Assembly (NCBI RefSeq): GCF_040676675.1
Contig: NZ_JBFAPK010000022.1
Span: 1-64,000, forward strand
Reading direction: 5' to 3'
Origin: JBFAPK01 sp040676675
GTDB taxonomy: Bacteria; Actinomycetota; Actinomycetes; Mycobacteriales; Micromonosporaceae
DNA length: 64,000 nucleotides
Shown: piece by piece, positions 24,195-32,103 of the stretch
Numbering within the stretch: the first letter of the stretch is position 1
Layout of the letters: every line of letters begins with the position of its first letter
The notes under the pieces: generated by a model
The model's input: only the letters and a program-made list of their open reading frames with translations
The model's database searches: none
Told to the model about the DNA's origin: nothing
Made by a program: the position numbers and the translations under genes

Positions 24195-25349
24195 TCAGCC
24201 GCCGGAGTCGGCGACCTCGGCGCCCTCGGGCACCCCGTCGTCGTCGCGGTCGTCCAGCCAGTGCTCCGGCAGGACGACCCGGCCCGGCGAGTTCGTCCGC
24301 CCCCGGGGCTGGCCCAGCGTGCTGGTCGGGAACGGCTCGGCCGCGTCGAGCTTGCCGAGCAGGTCGTCCAGCTCGGCCAGGCCGCTCACCATCGCCAGCG
24401 AGCGGCGCACTTCGCTGCCGACCGGGAAGCCCTTGAGGTACCAGGCGACGTGCTTGCGGAAGTCGGTGCACCCGTCCCGCTCGCCGCCGAGCCAGTCGGT
24501 GAGCAGCTCGGCGTGCCGGCGCATCGTCGCCGCCACCTCGCCGAGCGCCGGCAGCCGCCGGTCGGGTCGGCCCTCGAACGCCGCCTCGAGGTCGGCGAAA
24601 AGCCACGGCCGCCCCAGGCAGCCCCGGCCGACCACCACGCCGTCCGCCCCGGTCTGCGCCATCATCCGCAGCGCGTCGTCGGCCTCCCAGACGTCGCCGT
24701 TGCCGAGCACCGGCACGTCCAGCGCCGCCTTGAGCGTGCCGATCGCGTCCCAGTCGGCCGCGCCGGAGTAGCGCTGGGCGGCCGTACGAGCGTGCAGGGC
24801 GACCGCCGCGACGCCGGCCTCCTGGGCGGCGAGCCCGGCCTCGACGTACGTCAGATGGTCGTCGTCGATGCCCTTGCGCATCTTCACGGTGACCGGCACC
24901 CCCGCCGGGGCCGCCGCGTCGACGGCGGCCTGGACGATCCGGGCGAAGAGCCGGCGCCGCCACGGCAGGGCCGCGCCGCCGCCCTTGCGGGTGACCTTCG
25001 GCACCGGGCAGCCGAAGTTCAGGTCGATGTGGTCGGCCAGGTCCTCGTCCACGACCATCCGTACCGCCGCCGCCACGACCTGCGGGTCGATGCCGTAGAG
25101 CTGGAGACTCCGGGGCCGCTCGTCGGCGCCGAACGCGATCATCCGCATGGTCTTCGGGTTCCGCTCGACCAGCGCCCGGGTGGTGATCATCTCGCAGACG
25201 TAGACCCCGCCGCCCTGTTCCCGGCAGAGCTGCCGAAAGGCGACATTCGTGATGCCCGCCATCGGCGCGAGCACCACCGGCGGCCAGACCTGGTGCCGCC
25301 CGAGCACGAGCGGGCGGACGGCGGGCGGGCGTACGGCGGTCGTTGTCAC
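24195..25349 (-). CDS. dusB: tRNA-dihydrouridine synthase
   Basis: 384 residues from GTG 25349 with GAAGG upstream; the longer frame that runs into glyS is rejected. The FMN-binding TIM barrel reduces uridines in the tRNA D-loop. Motifs: VVLAPMAGITNVAFRQLC at the start, NFGCPVPKVTRKGGGAAL with the catalytic Cys near residue 118, VTVKMRKGIDDDH, VALHARTAAQRYSG, and VLGNGDVWEADDA. Length and order fit the DusB/NifR3 group. A strong hairpin separates it from glyS. Confidence 0.95.
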   Translation of the reverse strand: MTTTAVRPPAVRPLVLGRHQVWPPVVLAPMAGITNVAFRQLCREQGGGVYVCEMITTRALVERNPKTMRMIAFGADERPRSLQLYGIDPQVVAAAVRMVVDEDLADHIDLNFGCPVPKVTRKGGGAALPWRRRLFARIVQAAVDAAAPAGVPVTVKMRKGIDDDHLTYVEAGLAAQEAGVAAVALHARTAAQRYSGAADWDAIGTLKAALDVPVLGNGDVWEADDALRMMAQTGADGVVVGRGCLGRPWLFADLEAAFEGRPDRRLPALGEVAATMRRHAELLTDWLGGERDGCTDFRKHVAWYLKGFPVGSEVRRSLAMVSGLAELDDLLGKLDAAEPFPTSTLGQPRGRTNSPGRVVLPEHWLDDRDDDGVPEGAEVADSGG

Positions 25350-25362
25350 GCCTTCGAGTGTA

Positions 25363-25405
25363 GGGAGGGGCCCCTGGTCACCGTCCTGCGCGGCGGGCCC
25401 CTCCC
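25363..25405 (-). terminator. GGGAGGGGCCC hairpin between glyS and dusB
   Basis: Perfect 11-base arms GGGAGGGGCCC (25363-25373) and GGGCCCCTCCC (25395-25405) around a 21-base loop lie 6 bases after the glyS stop. No U-tract follows. The arm plus CTG (GGGAGGGGCCCCTG) recurs at 61513, so it may be a mobile or standardised terminator hairpin. Confidence 0.6.
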
Positions 25406-25411
25406 GACACC

Positions 25412-26791
25412 TCAGCAGCCCGGGAGGCGCTCGATCAGGTAGCTCTCGACCCGGTCGAGGGAGATCCGCTCCTGGCTCATCGTGTCCCGGTCCCGGACCG
25501 TGACCGCGTTGTCCTCGAGCGTGTCGAAGTCGACGGTCACGCAGAACGGCGTACCGATCTCGTCCTGGCGGCGGTACCGGCGGCCGATCGCCTGGGAGTC
25601 GTCGAACTCGACCACCCAGCGCTTGCGCAGGGCAGCGGCGAGGTCCTTGGCCTTCGGCGAGAGGGCGGGGTTGCGGGAGAGCGGCAGGACCGCGACCTTC
25701 ACCGGCGAGAGCCGCGGGTCGAAGCGCATGACCGTACGCTTGTCGACCCCGCCCTTGGTGTTCGGCGCCTCGTCCTCGTCGTACGCCTCCAGCAGGAAGG
25801 CCAGCACCGCCCGGGTGAGGCCGGCGGCCGGCTCGATCACGTACGGCACCCAACGCTCGCCGCGCTCCTGGTCGAAGTAGGAGAGGTCGACGCCCGAGTG
25901 CTTGCTGTGCGTGGTGAGGTCGAAGTCGGTCCGGTTGGCGATCCCCTCCAGCTCGGAGAACTCGGAGCCGCCGAACATGAAGCGGTACTCGATGTCCACG
26001 GTGCGCTTCGAGTAGTGGGACAGCTTCTCCCGCGGGTGCTCGTACAGCCGCAGGTTCGACTCGCGCAGGCCCAGGTCGAGGTACCAGTTCCAGCGCTCCC
26101 GCAGCCAGTACTCGTGCCACTGCTCGTCGGAGCCCGGCTCGACGAAGAACTCCATCTCCATCTGCTCGAACTCACGGGTACGGAAGATGAAGTTGCCCGG
26201 GGTGATCTCGTTACGGAACGACTTGCCGACCTGGGCGATGCCGAACGGCGGCTTCTTGCGCGCCGCGGTGGCCACGTTGTTGTAGTTGACGAAGATGCCC
26301 TGCGCCGTCTCGGGGCGCAGGTAGTGCAGCCCCTCGTCGCTCTCCACCGGGCCGAGGTAGGTCTTCATCAGCCCGTTGAACATCCGCGGCTCGGTGAACG
26401 AGCCCTTGGCGCCGCAGTTGGGGCAGTTGATCTCGGTCAGCCCGGCCGGCGGACGGCCGTGCCGGGCCTCGTACTCCTCTTCCAGGTGGTCGGAGCGGAA
26501 CCGCTTGTGGCACGACTGGCACTCGGTCAGCGGGTCCACGAACGCGTCGAGGTGCCCGGAGGCGGCCCAGACGTCCCGCGCCAGGATCACCGCGGAGTCG
26601 AGTCCGACGACGTCGTCGCGCTGCTGGACCATGGTCTTCCACCACTGCCGGCGGACGTTCTCCTTCAGCTCCACGCCCAGCGGACCGTAGTCCCAGGCCG
26701 AGCGGGTGCCTCCGTAGATCTCACTGGAGGGGAAGACGAAGCCTCGCCGTTTCGCGAGGTTCACCAGGGCGTCGATGCGGTCGGCTGGCAT
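25412..26791 (-). CDS. glyS: Glycine-tRNA ligase
   Basis: 459 residues from ATG 26791 with GGAGGAG upstream. The single-chain, homodimeric class II type charges tRNA-Gly. Motif 2 region FRNEITPGNFIFRTREFEQM and the RPETAQGIFVNY block are clear, and the C-terminal anticodon-binding domain begins near residue 360 (PVKVAVLPLSRNP). A CQSCHKRFRSDHL ... CPNCGAKG insertion (residues about 92-130) looks like a zinc knuckle. Length matches actinobacterial enzymes. Confidence 0.97.
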   Translation of the reverse strand: MPADRIDALVNLAKRRGFVFPSSEIYGGTRSAWDYGPLGVELKENVRRQWWKTMVQQRDDVVGLDSAVILARDVWAASGHLDAFVDPLTECQSCHKRFRSDHLEEEYEARHGRPPAGLTEINCPNCGAKGSFTEPRMFNGLMKTYLGPVESDEGLHYLRPETAQGIFVNYNNVATAARKKPPFGIAQVGKSFRNEITPGNFIFRTREFEQMEMEFFVEPGSDEQWHEYWLRERWNWYLDLGLRESNLRLYEHPREKLSHYSKRTVDIEYRFMFGGSEFSELEGIANRTDFDLTTHSKHSGVDLSYFDQERGERWVPYVIEPAAGLTRAVLAFLLEAYDEDEAPNTKGGVDKRTVMRFDPRLSPVKVAVLPLSRNPALSPKAKDLAAALRKRWVVEFDDSQAIGRRYRRQDEIGTPFCVTVDFDTLEDNAVTVRDRDTMSQERISLDRVESYLIERLPGC

Positions 26792-26914
26792 GGTCTCCTC
26801 CTACGCCGGCTGGTTGTCGGCGGGGACTGGTCGGTGGGGATGGCGCCGGGGAGGGCGAGGGCTTCCGCGCCGATTCCGGCTGGCAAAGATTACCCCTGTT
26901 CACCGGAGGTGGTT

Positions 26915-27484
26915 TCACCCGACACCGCAGACCTCCAGGGTGCCGGTCCGGCCGTCCTGCACCAGGGTGACCTCTTCGAGTTCCTGCCCGCCACCGGTGA
27001 AGGTGACGTCGACGGGGACCACGACCTCGGCGCCGACCCGGGCGTCCTGCACCCGGTACGAGGCGATCTCGGGCTCGGCCGAGATCCGCCGTTCGAACTC
27101 CGACGGCGACTCGCGGACCTGCTGGTCCTCGCAGAGCAGGCCGTACGCCTTGTTGTAGTTCTTGGTCCGGAGCGCCGAGAAGTAGTCGCCCGTCACCGCG
27201 CGCGCCTGCTCGTTGACCGCCTGACTGCCCGCGATCACCAGGCCCACCAGCGCCGCCCCGCCACCGCCGCAGCAGAGCAGGACGGCCAGCGCGCCCGCGC
27301 CGAGCCCGAGCCAGAGCCGCAGCGAGCGGCCCTCGGTGGGCGGGGCCGCGAACGGCGGCGCGACTCCGGGTCCCGGCGGCGGTGGCGGCGGTCCGCCCGC
27401 GCCGACCTGACCGCCCGCCTCGCCGTGCTGCCCCGGGAACGCGGGGTACGGGGACGGCGGCCCGGGCGGTCCGGAAATGGTCAT
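26915..27484 (-). CDS. Single-pass membrane protein with extracytoplasmic DUF4878-like domain
   Basis: 189 residues from ATG 27484; the frame is open upstream but enters the palindrome region. Residues 1-55 are Pro/Gly-rich and probably cytoplasmic; about 60-88 are a transmembrane helix (LWLGLGAGALAVLLCCGGGG). The outer part (VTGDYFSALRTKNYNKAYGLLC ... ESPSEFERRI) resembles the small NTF2-like DUF4878 fold, with a Cys pair (C near 129 and C187) that may form a disulfide. Function unknown. Confidence 0.75.
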   Translation of the reverse strand: MTISGPPGPPSPYPAFPGQHGEAGGQVGAGGPPPPPPGPGVAPPFAAPPTEGRSLRLWLGLGAGALAVLLCCGGGGAALVGLVIAGSQAVNEQARAVTGDYFSALRTKNYNKAYGLLCEDQQVRESPSEFERRISAEPEIASYRVQDARVGAEVVVPVDVTFTGGGQELEEVTLVQDGRTGTLEVCGVG

Positions 27485-27602
27485 GACGGCAAGGGTAGTG
27501 CCCGCCACTGGGAAGCCCGCTCCGGCGACCAGGTGTGTCGACGCCCCGGCGCCGCGACCCATGGAGATCCGCACAAGGAGATCCGGCAAGGAGATCCGCA
27601 CA

Positions 27603-27656
27603 AATTCAGGGAAAGAGTCCCTATCCAGCGCGCTTTAGCCACTCTTTCCCTGAATT
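27603..27656. repeat. 54-base palindromic element related to the 19076 hairpin
   Basis: Perfect 16-base arms AATTCAGGGAAAGAGT (27603-27618) and ACTCTTTCCCTGAATT (27641-27656) around a 22-base centre. The element is AT-richer than its surroundings. Its right side, GCCACTCTTTCCCTG, matches the 19111 arm at most positions, suggesting a second dispersed palindrome family. Confidence 0.85.
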
Positions 27657-27666
27657 AGCGCCCTCG

Positions 27667-27699
27667 CCCCACTGAAGCGAGCCGCCCCACTGAAGCGAG
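27667..27699. repeat. Two copies of CCCCACTGAAGCGAG
   Basis: The 15-base unit occurs at 27667-27681 and 27685-27699 (period 18). Related GAAGCGA words recur at about 27757, 27765 and 27818, giving a degenerate array directly after the palindrome. Confidence 0.7.
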
Positions 27700-27835
27700 G
27701 GCCAACAGCCCAGCGAGTCGCGCCGCCGCCCGCAGGCGCCACCAAGCGCAAGGAGCGAAGCGACTGAAGCGACTGGCGCCTACAGGGCGGCCCCTCAGGC
27801 GCGCGAGCCGCCCGAACGAAGCGAGGGCCAGAGAC

Positions 27836-28165
27836 TCAAGCCCGGTCGCTGGTGTGGGCCACGATCGGGCCCTGGGGTTCGGCGGTGGCGAGCGCCTCGT
27901 ACGCGGACGGCTCGTTGAGCGACTCGGCGAGCAGCGGGGTGGCGTGCACCTTGACGTCGAAGGCGCCGAGCGCCCGGCGGTAGGTGCCGACCGACTCCCA
28001 CTCGGTCAGCAGCACCCAGTGCTCCGGGTCGTCCAGCGCCCGGAGCAGTTCGCCGCGCCGGTAGCCGGGGCAGGCGGCCAGGGCGGCGAGGGCGGCGTGC
28101 GCGCGCCCGGTGAAGGACTCGGCGGCGTCCTCGCCGACCACGAACCGGTTGCTGACGAGCACCAC
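27836..28165 (-). CDS. Antibiotic biosynthesis monooxygenase-like (ABM) protein
   Basis: 109 residues from GTG 28165 (GTG 28162 equally possible), with GAGGAGG upstream. The ABM ferredoxin-like fold is indicated by VLVSNRFVVGEDAAESF, CPGYRRGELLRAL and HWVLLTEWESVGTYRRALG. Related to heme-degrading and quinone-forming monooxygenases, but the key residues for heme are not evident. Divergent from a small membrane protein gene, 24 bases apart. Confidence 0.82.
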   Translation of the reverse strand: MVLVSNRFVVGEDAAESFTGRAHAALAALAACPGYRRGELLRALDDPEHWVLLTEWESVGTYRRALGAFDVKVHATPLLAESLNEPSAYEALATAEPQGPIVAHTSDRA

Positions 28166-28189
28166 GGACCTCCTCGTAGAGTCTGTGGG

Positions 28190-28447
28190 ATGCAGCGTAC
28201 GCAGCACCCAATGCTGGTCCGGCTCGGCCGGGTCAACCCGCTCGCGGCCTTCCTCGCCACGCTGGTACTGATGCTGGTCGCCCTCTTCGCCCCGGGTGTC
28301 GTCGGCGGGGTGCTCCTGTTGGCGCTGGCCCTGGCCCTGGGGGCGCTGTTGGCGCGGACCTGGCCCGTGCAGCCGCCGGCGACCCGGCTGCTCCGTGCGC
28401 TGATCCTGACGGCGCTGGTCGCCGCCGCGCTCGTGAAGATCCTCTAG
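28190..28447 (+). CDS. Small two-helix membrane protein
   Basis: 85 residues from ATG 28190. A hydrophobic stretch at residues about 17-58 (FLATLVLMLVALFAPGVVGG onwards) should form two helices, with a third short one near the C-terminus. It resembles actinobacterial DUF6703-type proteins, as far as I recall. Function unknown. It lies just before the zinc uptake operon, but the Zur box lies after it. Confidence 0.7.
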   Translation: MQRTQHPMLVRLGRVNPLAAFLATLVLMLVALFAPGVVGGVLLLALALALGALLARTWPVQPPATRLLRALILTALVAAALVKIL

Positions 28448-28501
28448 GCCCGACTTGTGGATCATGGCACGTCGCTTTGATCACATGCACGCATGCGTTT
28501 T

Positions 28502-28516
28502 TGACAATCATTCTCA
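28502..28516 (+). promoter_or_regulatory. Zur box
   Basis: TGACAATCATTCTCA is a 7-1-7 palindrome (TGAxAAT-x-ATTxTCA) matching the actinobacterial Zur operator type. It lies 21 bases before the znuA start, so zinc-loaded Zur would repress znuACB. The regulator itself is probably the Fur-family gene at 31626. Confidence 0.85.
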
Positions 28517-28537
28517 TGTTCGCGGAGAGTGGGAGCC

Positions 28538-29491
28538 ATGATGATCCGGTCCCGCCCCGCCGCCGCGCTCGCCGCCGGCGCCCTGCTCGCCCTCGCCGGC
28601 GCGGCGGGCTGCTCCGCCACGGTCCAGGACGACCCGGGCCGGGTCGACGTCGTCGCCGCCTTCTATCCGCTCCAGTACGTCGCCGAGCGGGTCGGCGGGG
28701 ACGCCGTACGGGTGGTGAACCTGGTCAAGCCCGGCGCCGAGCCGCACGACCTGGAGCTCAACCCCGGCCAGGTGGCCGAGGTCAGCGGCGCCGAGCTGGT
28801 GATCTACCTCAAGGGGTTCCAGCCCGCGGTGGACGAGGCCGTCGAGCAGAACGCCGGTGACCGGGTGTTCGACGCGGCGACCGTGCAGCCGCTGGCGGAC
28901 GCGACCGGGGGCAACCACGCGGGCGAGCCCGCCGCCGACGGCGAGGAGCACGCCGCCGAGAAGTCCGGCGCGGCCAAGGACCCGCACGTCTGGCTCGACC
29001 CGACGCGGCTCGCGACGATCGCCGATCGCTTCGCCGAGCGGCTCGGCAAGGCCGACCCGCAGCGCGCCGCCGACTACACGGCGCGGGCCCGTACGCTCCG
29101 CGCCGACCTGGAGGGCCTGGACCGGGAGTACCAGCAGGGCCTGCGCGACTGCCAGCGCCGGGACCTCGTGACCAGCCACACCGCCTTCGGATATCTGGCC
29201 GACCGCTACCACCTGAGCCAGATCGGCATCTCCGGGGTGACCCCGGAGGACGAGCCCTCGCCGCAGCGCCTCGCCGAGGTCGCCAGGGCCGCGCGGGAGC
29301 ACGGCGCCACCACGATCTTCTTCGAGACCCTGGTCAGCCCGAAGGTCGCCGAGACCATCGCCCGCGAGGTCGGCGCGAAGACGGCGGTACTCGACCCGAT
29401 CGAGGGCCTGCAACCCGGCACCGACGGGGACTACGTTTCGGTGATGCGCACGAACCTGACCGCCCTCAAAACCGCGTTGAGCTGTACGTGA
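28538..29491 (+). CDS. znuA: Zinc ABC transporter substrate-binding lipoprotein
   Basis: 317 residues from ATG 28538. A lipoprotein signal ends at AGAAGC, so the protein is anchored outside the membrane. Cluster A-I metal ligands are visible as His in KPGAEPHDLE, His in KDPHVWLDP, His in TSHTAFGYL, and Asp in AVLDPIEGL. A short His/Glu-rich loop (NHAGEPAADGEEHAAE) precedes the second ligand, as in zinc-specific members. It captures Zn2+ and hands it to ZnuB. Start of the znuACB operon, overlapping znuC by 4 bases. Confidence 0.95.
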   Translation: MMIRSRPAAALAAGALLALAGAAGCSATVQDDPGRVDVVAAFYPLQYVAERVGGDAVRVVNLVKPGAEPHDLELNPGQVAEVSGAELVIYLKGFQPAVDEAVEQNAGDRVFDAATVQPLADATGGNHAGEPAADGEEHAAEKSGAAKDPHVWLDPTRLATIADRFAERLGKADPQRAADYTARARTLRADLEGLDREYQQGLRDCQRRDLVTSHTAFGYLADRYHLSQIGISGVTPEDEPSPQRLAEVARAAREHGATTIFFETLVSPKVAETIAREVGAKTAVLDPIEGLQPGTDGDYVSVMRTNLTALKTALSCT

Positions 29492-30273
29492 CACCTTCGA
29501 ACGACTCCGTGATCTCCGTCCGGCACGGGGCGGTCGCCTACGACGGCCGCCCCGTGCTCCGCGACGTCTCCCTGACCGTGACCGCCGGCGAGGTGATCGC
29601 CGTGCTCGGGGCCAACGGCTCGGGCAAGTCCACCCTGATCCGGGCCATCCTCGGCCTGGTACCGCTCGCCGGCGGCTCGGTGGAGCTCTTCGGCACCCCG
29701 CTGCGACCGCGCTCCCGGGCGCTGCGCCGGCAGTGGGCGCGGATCGGGTACGTGCCGCAGCGGCTCGGCGCCGGCAGCGGCGTACCGGCCACCGTGGCCG
29801 AGGTGGTCGGCTCCGGCCGGCTCGCCCGCCGGGGCATCCTGCGCCCGCCCGGCGCCGCCGACCGGGAGGCCGTGACGGCGGCCCTGCGCGCCGTGGGACT
29901 CGCCGACCGGGCGGCCGACCCGGTCGCCACCCTCTCCGGCGGGCAGCAGCAGCGGACCCTCATCGCCCGGGCGCTGGCCGGCCAGCCGGAGCTGCTGGTC
30001 CTCGACGAGCCGACGGCCGGCGTCGACGCGAACAGCCAGGAGGCGTTCGCCGACGCGCTACGCGGTTTCATCTCCGGCGGCGGTACCGTGCTGCTCGTCG
30101 CGCACGAACTCGGTCCGCTCGCCTCGCTGATCAGCCGCTGTGTCGTCGTGCACGAGGGGCGGATCGCGCACGAGGGCGGCGTACCGCGACCGGCCGGCCA
30201 CCACGCGGAGCCCGGCCACGACCACGTCCATCCGCACGGACCGGGCGACGAGCCGGTGGGGTTGTGCAGCTGA
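29488..30273 (+). CDS. znuC: Zinc ABC transporter ATP-binding protein
   Basis: 261 residues from GTG 29488. Walker A GANGSGKST near residue 42, signature LSGGQQQR near 152, Walker B ELLVLDEPTAGVD and the switch His in LLVAHELG are all intact. The C-terminus carries an added His-rich tail (HHAEPGHDHVHPHGPG) that could bind zinc and tune activity; this is inference. Overlaps znuA by 4 bases and znuB by 1 base. Confidence 0.95.
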   Translation: MTPSNDSVISVRHGAVAYDGRPVLRDVSLTVTAGEVIAVLGANGSGKSTLIRAILGLVPLAGGSVELFGTPLRPRSRALRRQWARIGYVPQRLGAGSGVPATVAEVVGSGRLARRGILRPPGAADREAVTAALRAVGLADRAADPVATLSGGQQQRTLIARALAGQPELLVLDEPTAGVDANSQEAFADALRGFISGGGTVLLVAHELGPLASLISRCVVVHEGRIAHEGGVPRPAGHHAEPGHDHVHPHGPGDEPVGLCS

Positions 30274-31148
30274 TGAGCCTCTTCCAGTACGACTTCATGA
30301 TCCGCGCGCTGGTCGGCGCGCTGGTGATCGGGCTGACCGCCCCGGCGCTCGGCGTCTACCTGGTGCAGCGCCGGCTCTCTCTGATCGGCGACGGGGTCGG
30401 GCACGTGGCGCTGACCGGCGTCGGCGTCGGCCTGCTCCTGGACCGCTCCCCCGTGATCACCGCCGTGATCGTCTCGGCGCTCGGCGCGGTCGCCATCGAG
30501 CTGATCCGCGAACGCGGGCGCACCTCCGGCGACCTGGCGCTGGCGCTGCTCTTCTACGGCGGCATCGCCGGCGGCGTGATGCTGGTCGGCCTGTCGCACA
30601 ACAGCAGCAACGCCAACCTCATGGCGTACCTCTTCGGGTCGCTGACCACGACGTCGCCGGCGGACCTCGTGGTGATCGTGGTGCTCGCGCTGGTGGTGCT
30701 GGTCGCCATGATCGCGCTGCGGCCGGCGCTCTTCGCGATCTGCCACGACGAGGAGTACGCCCGGGTCTCCGGCCTGCCGGTGCGCGCGCTGAACCTGCTG
30801 CTCGCGGTGACCACCGCGGTGACCGTGACGATCGCCATGCGGGCGGTCGGGCTGCTGCTGATCAGCGCCTTGATGGTGGTGCCGGTCGCCACCGCGCAGC
30901 AGCTGACCAGGGGCTTCCTCAGCACGATGGCCGCGGCGATGGGGCTCGGCCTGCTCGCCTCGGGCTCCGGGGTGTGGCTGGCCGGCACGGTCAACACCGC
31001 GCTGGGGGCCACCATCGTGGTGCTCGCGATCGCGATGTTCCTGGCCGTGGCCGTGGCCGCCGCGGCGCGCCGGGCGCTGCGGCGGCCCGCGGTACCGGCA
31101 CCGGCGGCGGCCGAGGTCCATCCGCCCGAGGTGGTGCTGGAGCGATGA
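30273..31148 (+). CDS. znuB: Zinc ABC transporter membrane permease
   Basis: 291 residues from ATG 30273 (GTG 30264 also possible). An ABC-3 family permease with about eight transmembrane segments; LVQRRLSLIGDGVGHVALTGV near the start and GLLLISALMVVPVATAQ later are typical. Forms the channel for Zn2+ with ZnuC. The last 20 residues are Ala/Pro-rich. Followed after 49 bases by the ArsR gene. Confidence 0.95.
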   Translation: MSLFQYDFMIRALVGALVIGLTAPALGVYLVQRRLSLIGDGVGHVALTGVGVGLLLDRSPVITAVIVSALGAVAIELIRERGRTSGDLALALLFYGGIAGGVMLVGLSHNSSNANLMAYLFGSLTTTSPADLVVIVVLALVVLVAMIALRPALFAICHDEEYARVSGLPVRALNLLLAVTTAVTVTIAMRAVGLLLISALMVVPVATAQQLTRGFLSTMAAAMGLGLLASGSGVWLAGTVNTALGATIVVLAIAMFLAVAVAAAARRALRRPAVPAPAAAEVHPPEVVLER

Positions 31149-31197
31149 TCACCGGGCCGGCCGGCAACTGTTAACTAGAATTGGTTACCGTTACAGA

Positions 31198-31509
31198 GTG
31201 ACGACAACGAACGGCTACGATGCCTACCAGGGCGCCGGAGAACTGCTCCGCGCACTGTCGGCGCCGATCCGGGTCGCCATCGTCACCGAACTGGCCGCCG
31301 GCGAGCGCTGCGTGCACGAGTTGGTCGAGAAGCTCGGCGCGCCGCAACCGCTCGTCTCCCAGCACCTGCGCGTGCTCCGGGGTGCCGGCATCGTCCGTGG
31401 CTCCCGGCGCGGCCGGGAGATCGCGTACGCCCTGGTGGACGAGCACATCGCGCACATCGTCGCCGACGCGGTGAGCCACGCCGGCGAGGCCGACGGCCGG
31501 GACCGGTAG
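31198..31509 (+). CDS. SmtB-like ArsR metalloregulator
   Basis: 103 residues from GTG 31198. Winged helix: LSAPIRVAIVTELAAGERCV and PLVSQHLRVLRGAGIV. The C-terminal helix reads DEHIAHIVADAVSHAGE; Asp, His+2, His+13 and Glu+16 match exactly the alpha5 zinc site of SmtB (D-H-H-E). So it likely senses excess Zn2+ and derepresses efflux or its own operon. An AT-rich stretch (TTAACTAGAATTGGTTACC) directly upstream may be its promoter. Placed between znuB and zur, forming a two-sensor zinc module. Confidence 0.9.
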   Translation: MTTTNGYDAYQGAGELLRALSAPIRVAIVTELAAGERCVHELVEKLGAPQPLVSQHLRVLRGAGIVRGSRRGREIAYALVDEHIAHIVADAVSHAGEADGRDR

Positions 31510-31625
31510 CGGCGATACCCGGTCGGCGGCCGGAGTTCGGTACCGTCGGTGGGCCGGACGGGTCGGCAGGTCGAGCGGAGCCCGCGCGCGGGCCGGAGCC
31601 GCCACGGGCACAGCGAGGAGATGAG

Positions 31626-32027
31626 ATGGCACCTTCGGAGAGCACCGCGGTCCGCAACACCCGGCAGCGCAGCGCCGTCAGCTGCTTGCTGGGCGAGGTG
31701 GACGGCTTCCACAGCGCCCAGGACCTGCACTCGATGCTGCGGGAGCGGGGCGAACGGGTGGGGCTGACCACCGTCTACCGCACGCTCCAGGGGCTCGCCG
31801 ACTCCGGTGAGGTCGACGTGATGCGGATGCCCGGCGGCGAGCACCTCTACCGCCGGTGCAGCCGGGGGCACCACCACCACCTGGTCTGCCGGGTCTGCGG
31901 CCGTACGGTCGAGGTCGAGGGACCGGCGGTCGAGTCGTGGGCCGAGCGGGTCGCCGCCCAGCACGGGTACGTCGGCGTCAGCCACACCATGGAGATCTTC
32001 GGTACCTGCCCCTCCTGCGCCGCCTGA
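31626..32027 (+). CDS. zur: Fur-family zinc uptake regulator
   Basis: 133 residues from ATG 31626. The DNA-binding half has NTRQRSAVSCLLGEV and RVGLTTVYRTLQGLADSGEVD. The C-terminal half has the regulatory-site HHHHLVCRVCGRTVEVEG and a structural CxxC pair with FGTCPSC. Position beside znuACB and the Zur box at 28502 identify it as Zur and not Fur. With zinc bound it would repress zinc uptake. The gene is 116 bases after the SmtB-like gene and may be co-transcribed. Confidence 0.92.
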   Translation: MAPSESTAVRNTRQRSAVSCLLGEVDGFHSAQDLHSMLRERGERVGLTTVYRTLQGLADSGEVDVMRMPGGEHLYRRCSRGHHHHLVCRVCGRTVEVEGPAVESWAERVAAQHGYVGVSHTMEIFGTCPSCAA

Positions 32028-32103
32028 CCACCGCGCCGCCGCGAACGCCAGCCGCGCCCGCGTGGGCCTGCCGGACGGCCCCCACCGTGCGACGCTGGGC
32101 GGC

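Larger units (their letters stand above)
27485..27835. other. 351-base repeat-rich intergenic region
   Basis: No gene is supported. The region contains the palindrome at 27603-27656, tandem CCCCACTGAAGCGAG units, and a short inverted repeat AGGCGCCA (27734-27741) with TGGCGCCT (27774-27781). Two near-identical GGAGATCCG(C/G)CA stretches lie at about 27563-27600. Confidence 0.7.

Noticed and set aside
26041..26065. tRNA-like GGTTCGA words
   Set aside because: They lie inside glyS coding sequence and no cloverleaf can be drawn around them.
3832..27656. CRISPR array from the repeated palindromes
   Set aside because: Copies are kilobases apart without regular spacers, and no cas genes exist in the window.
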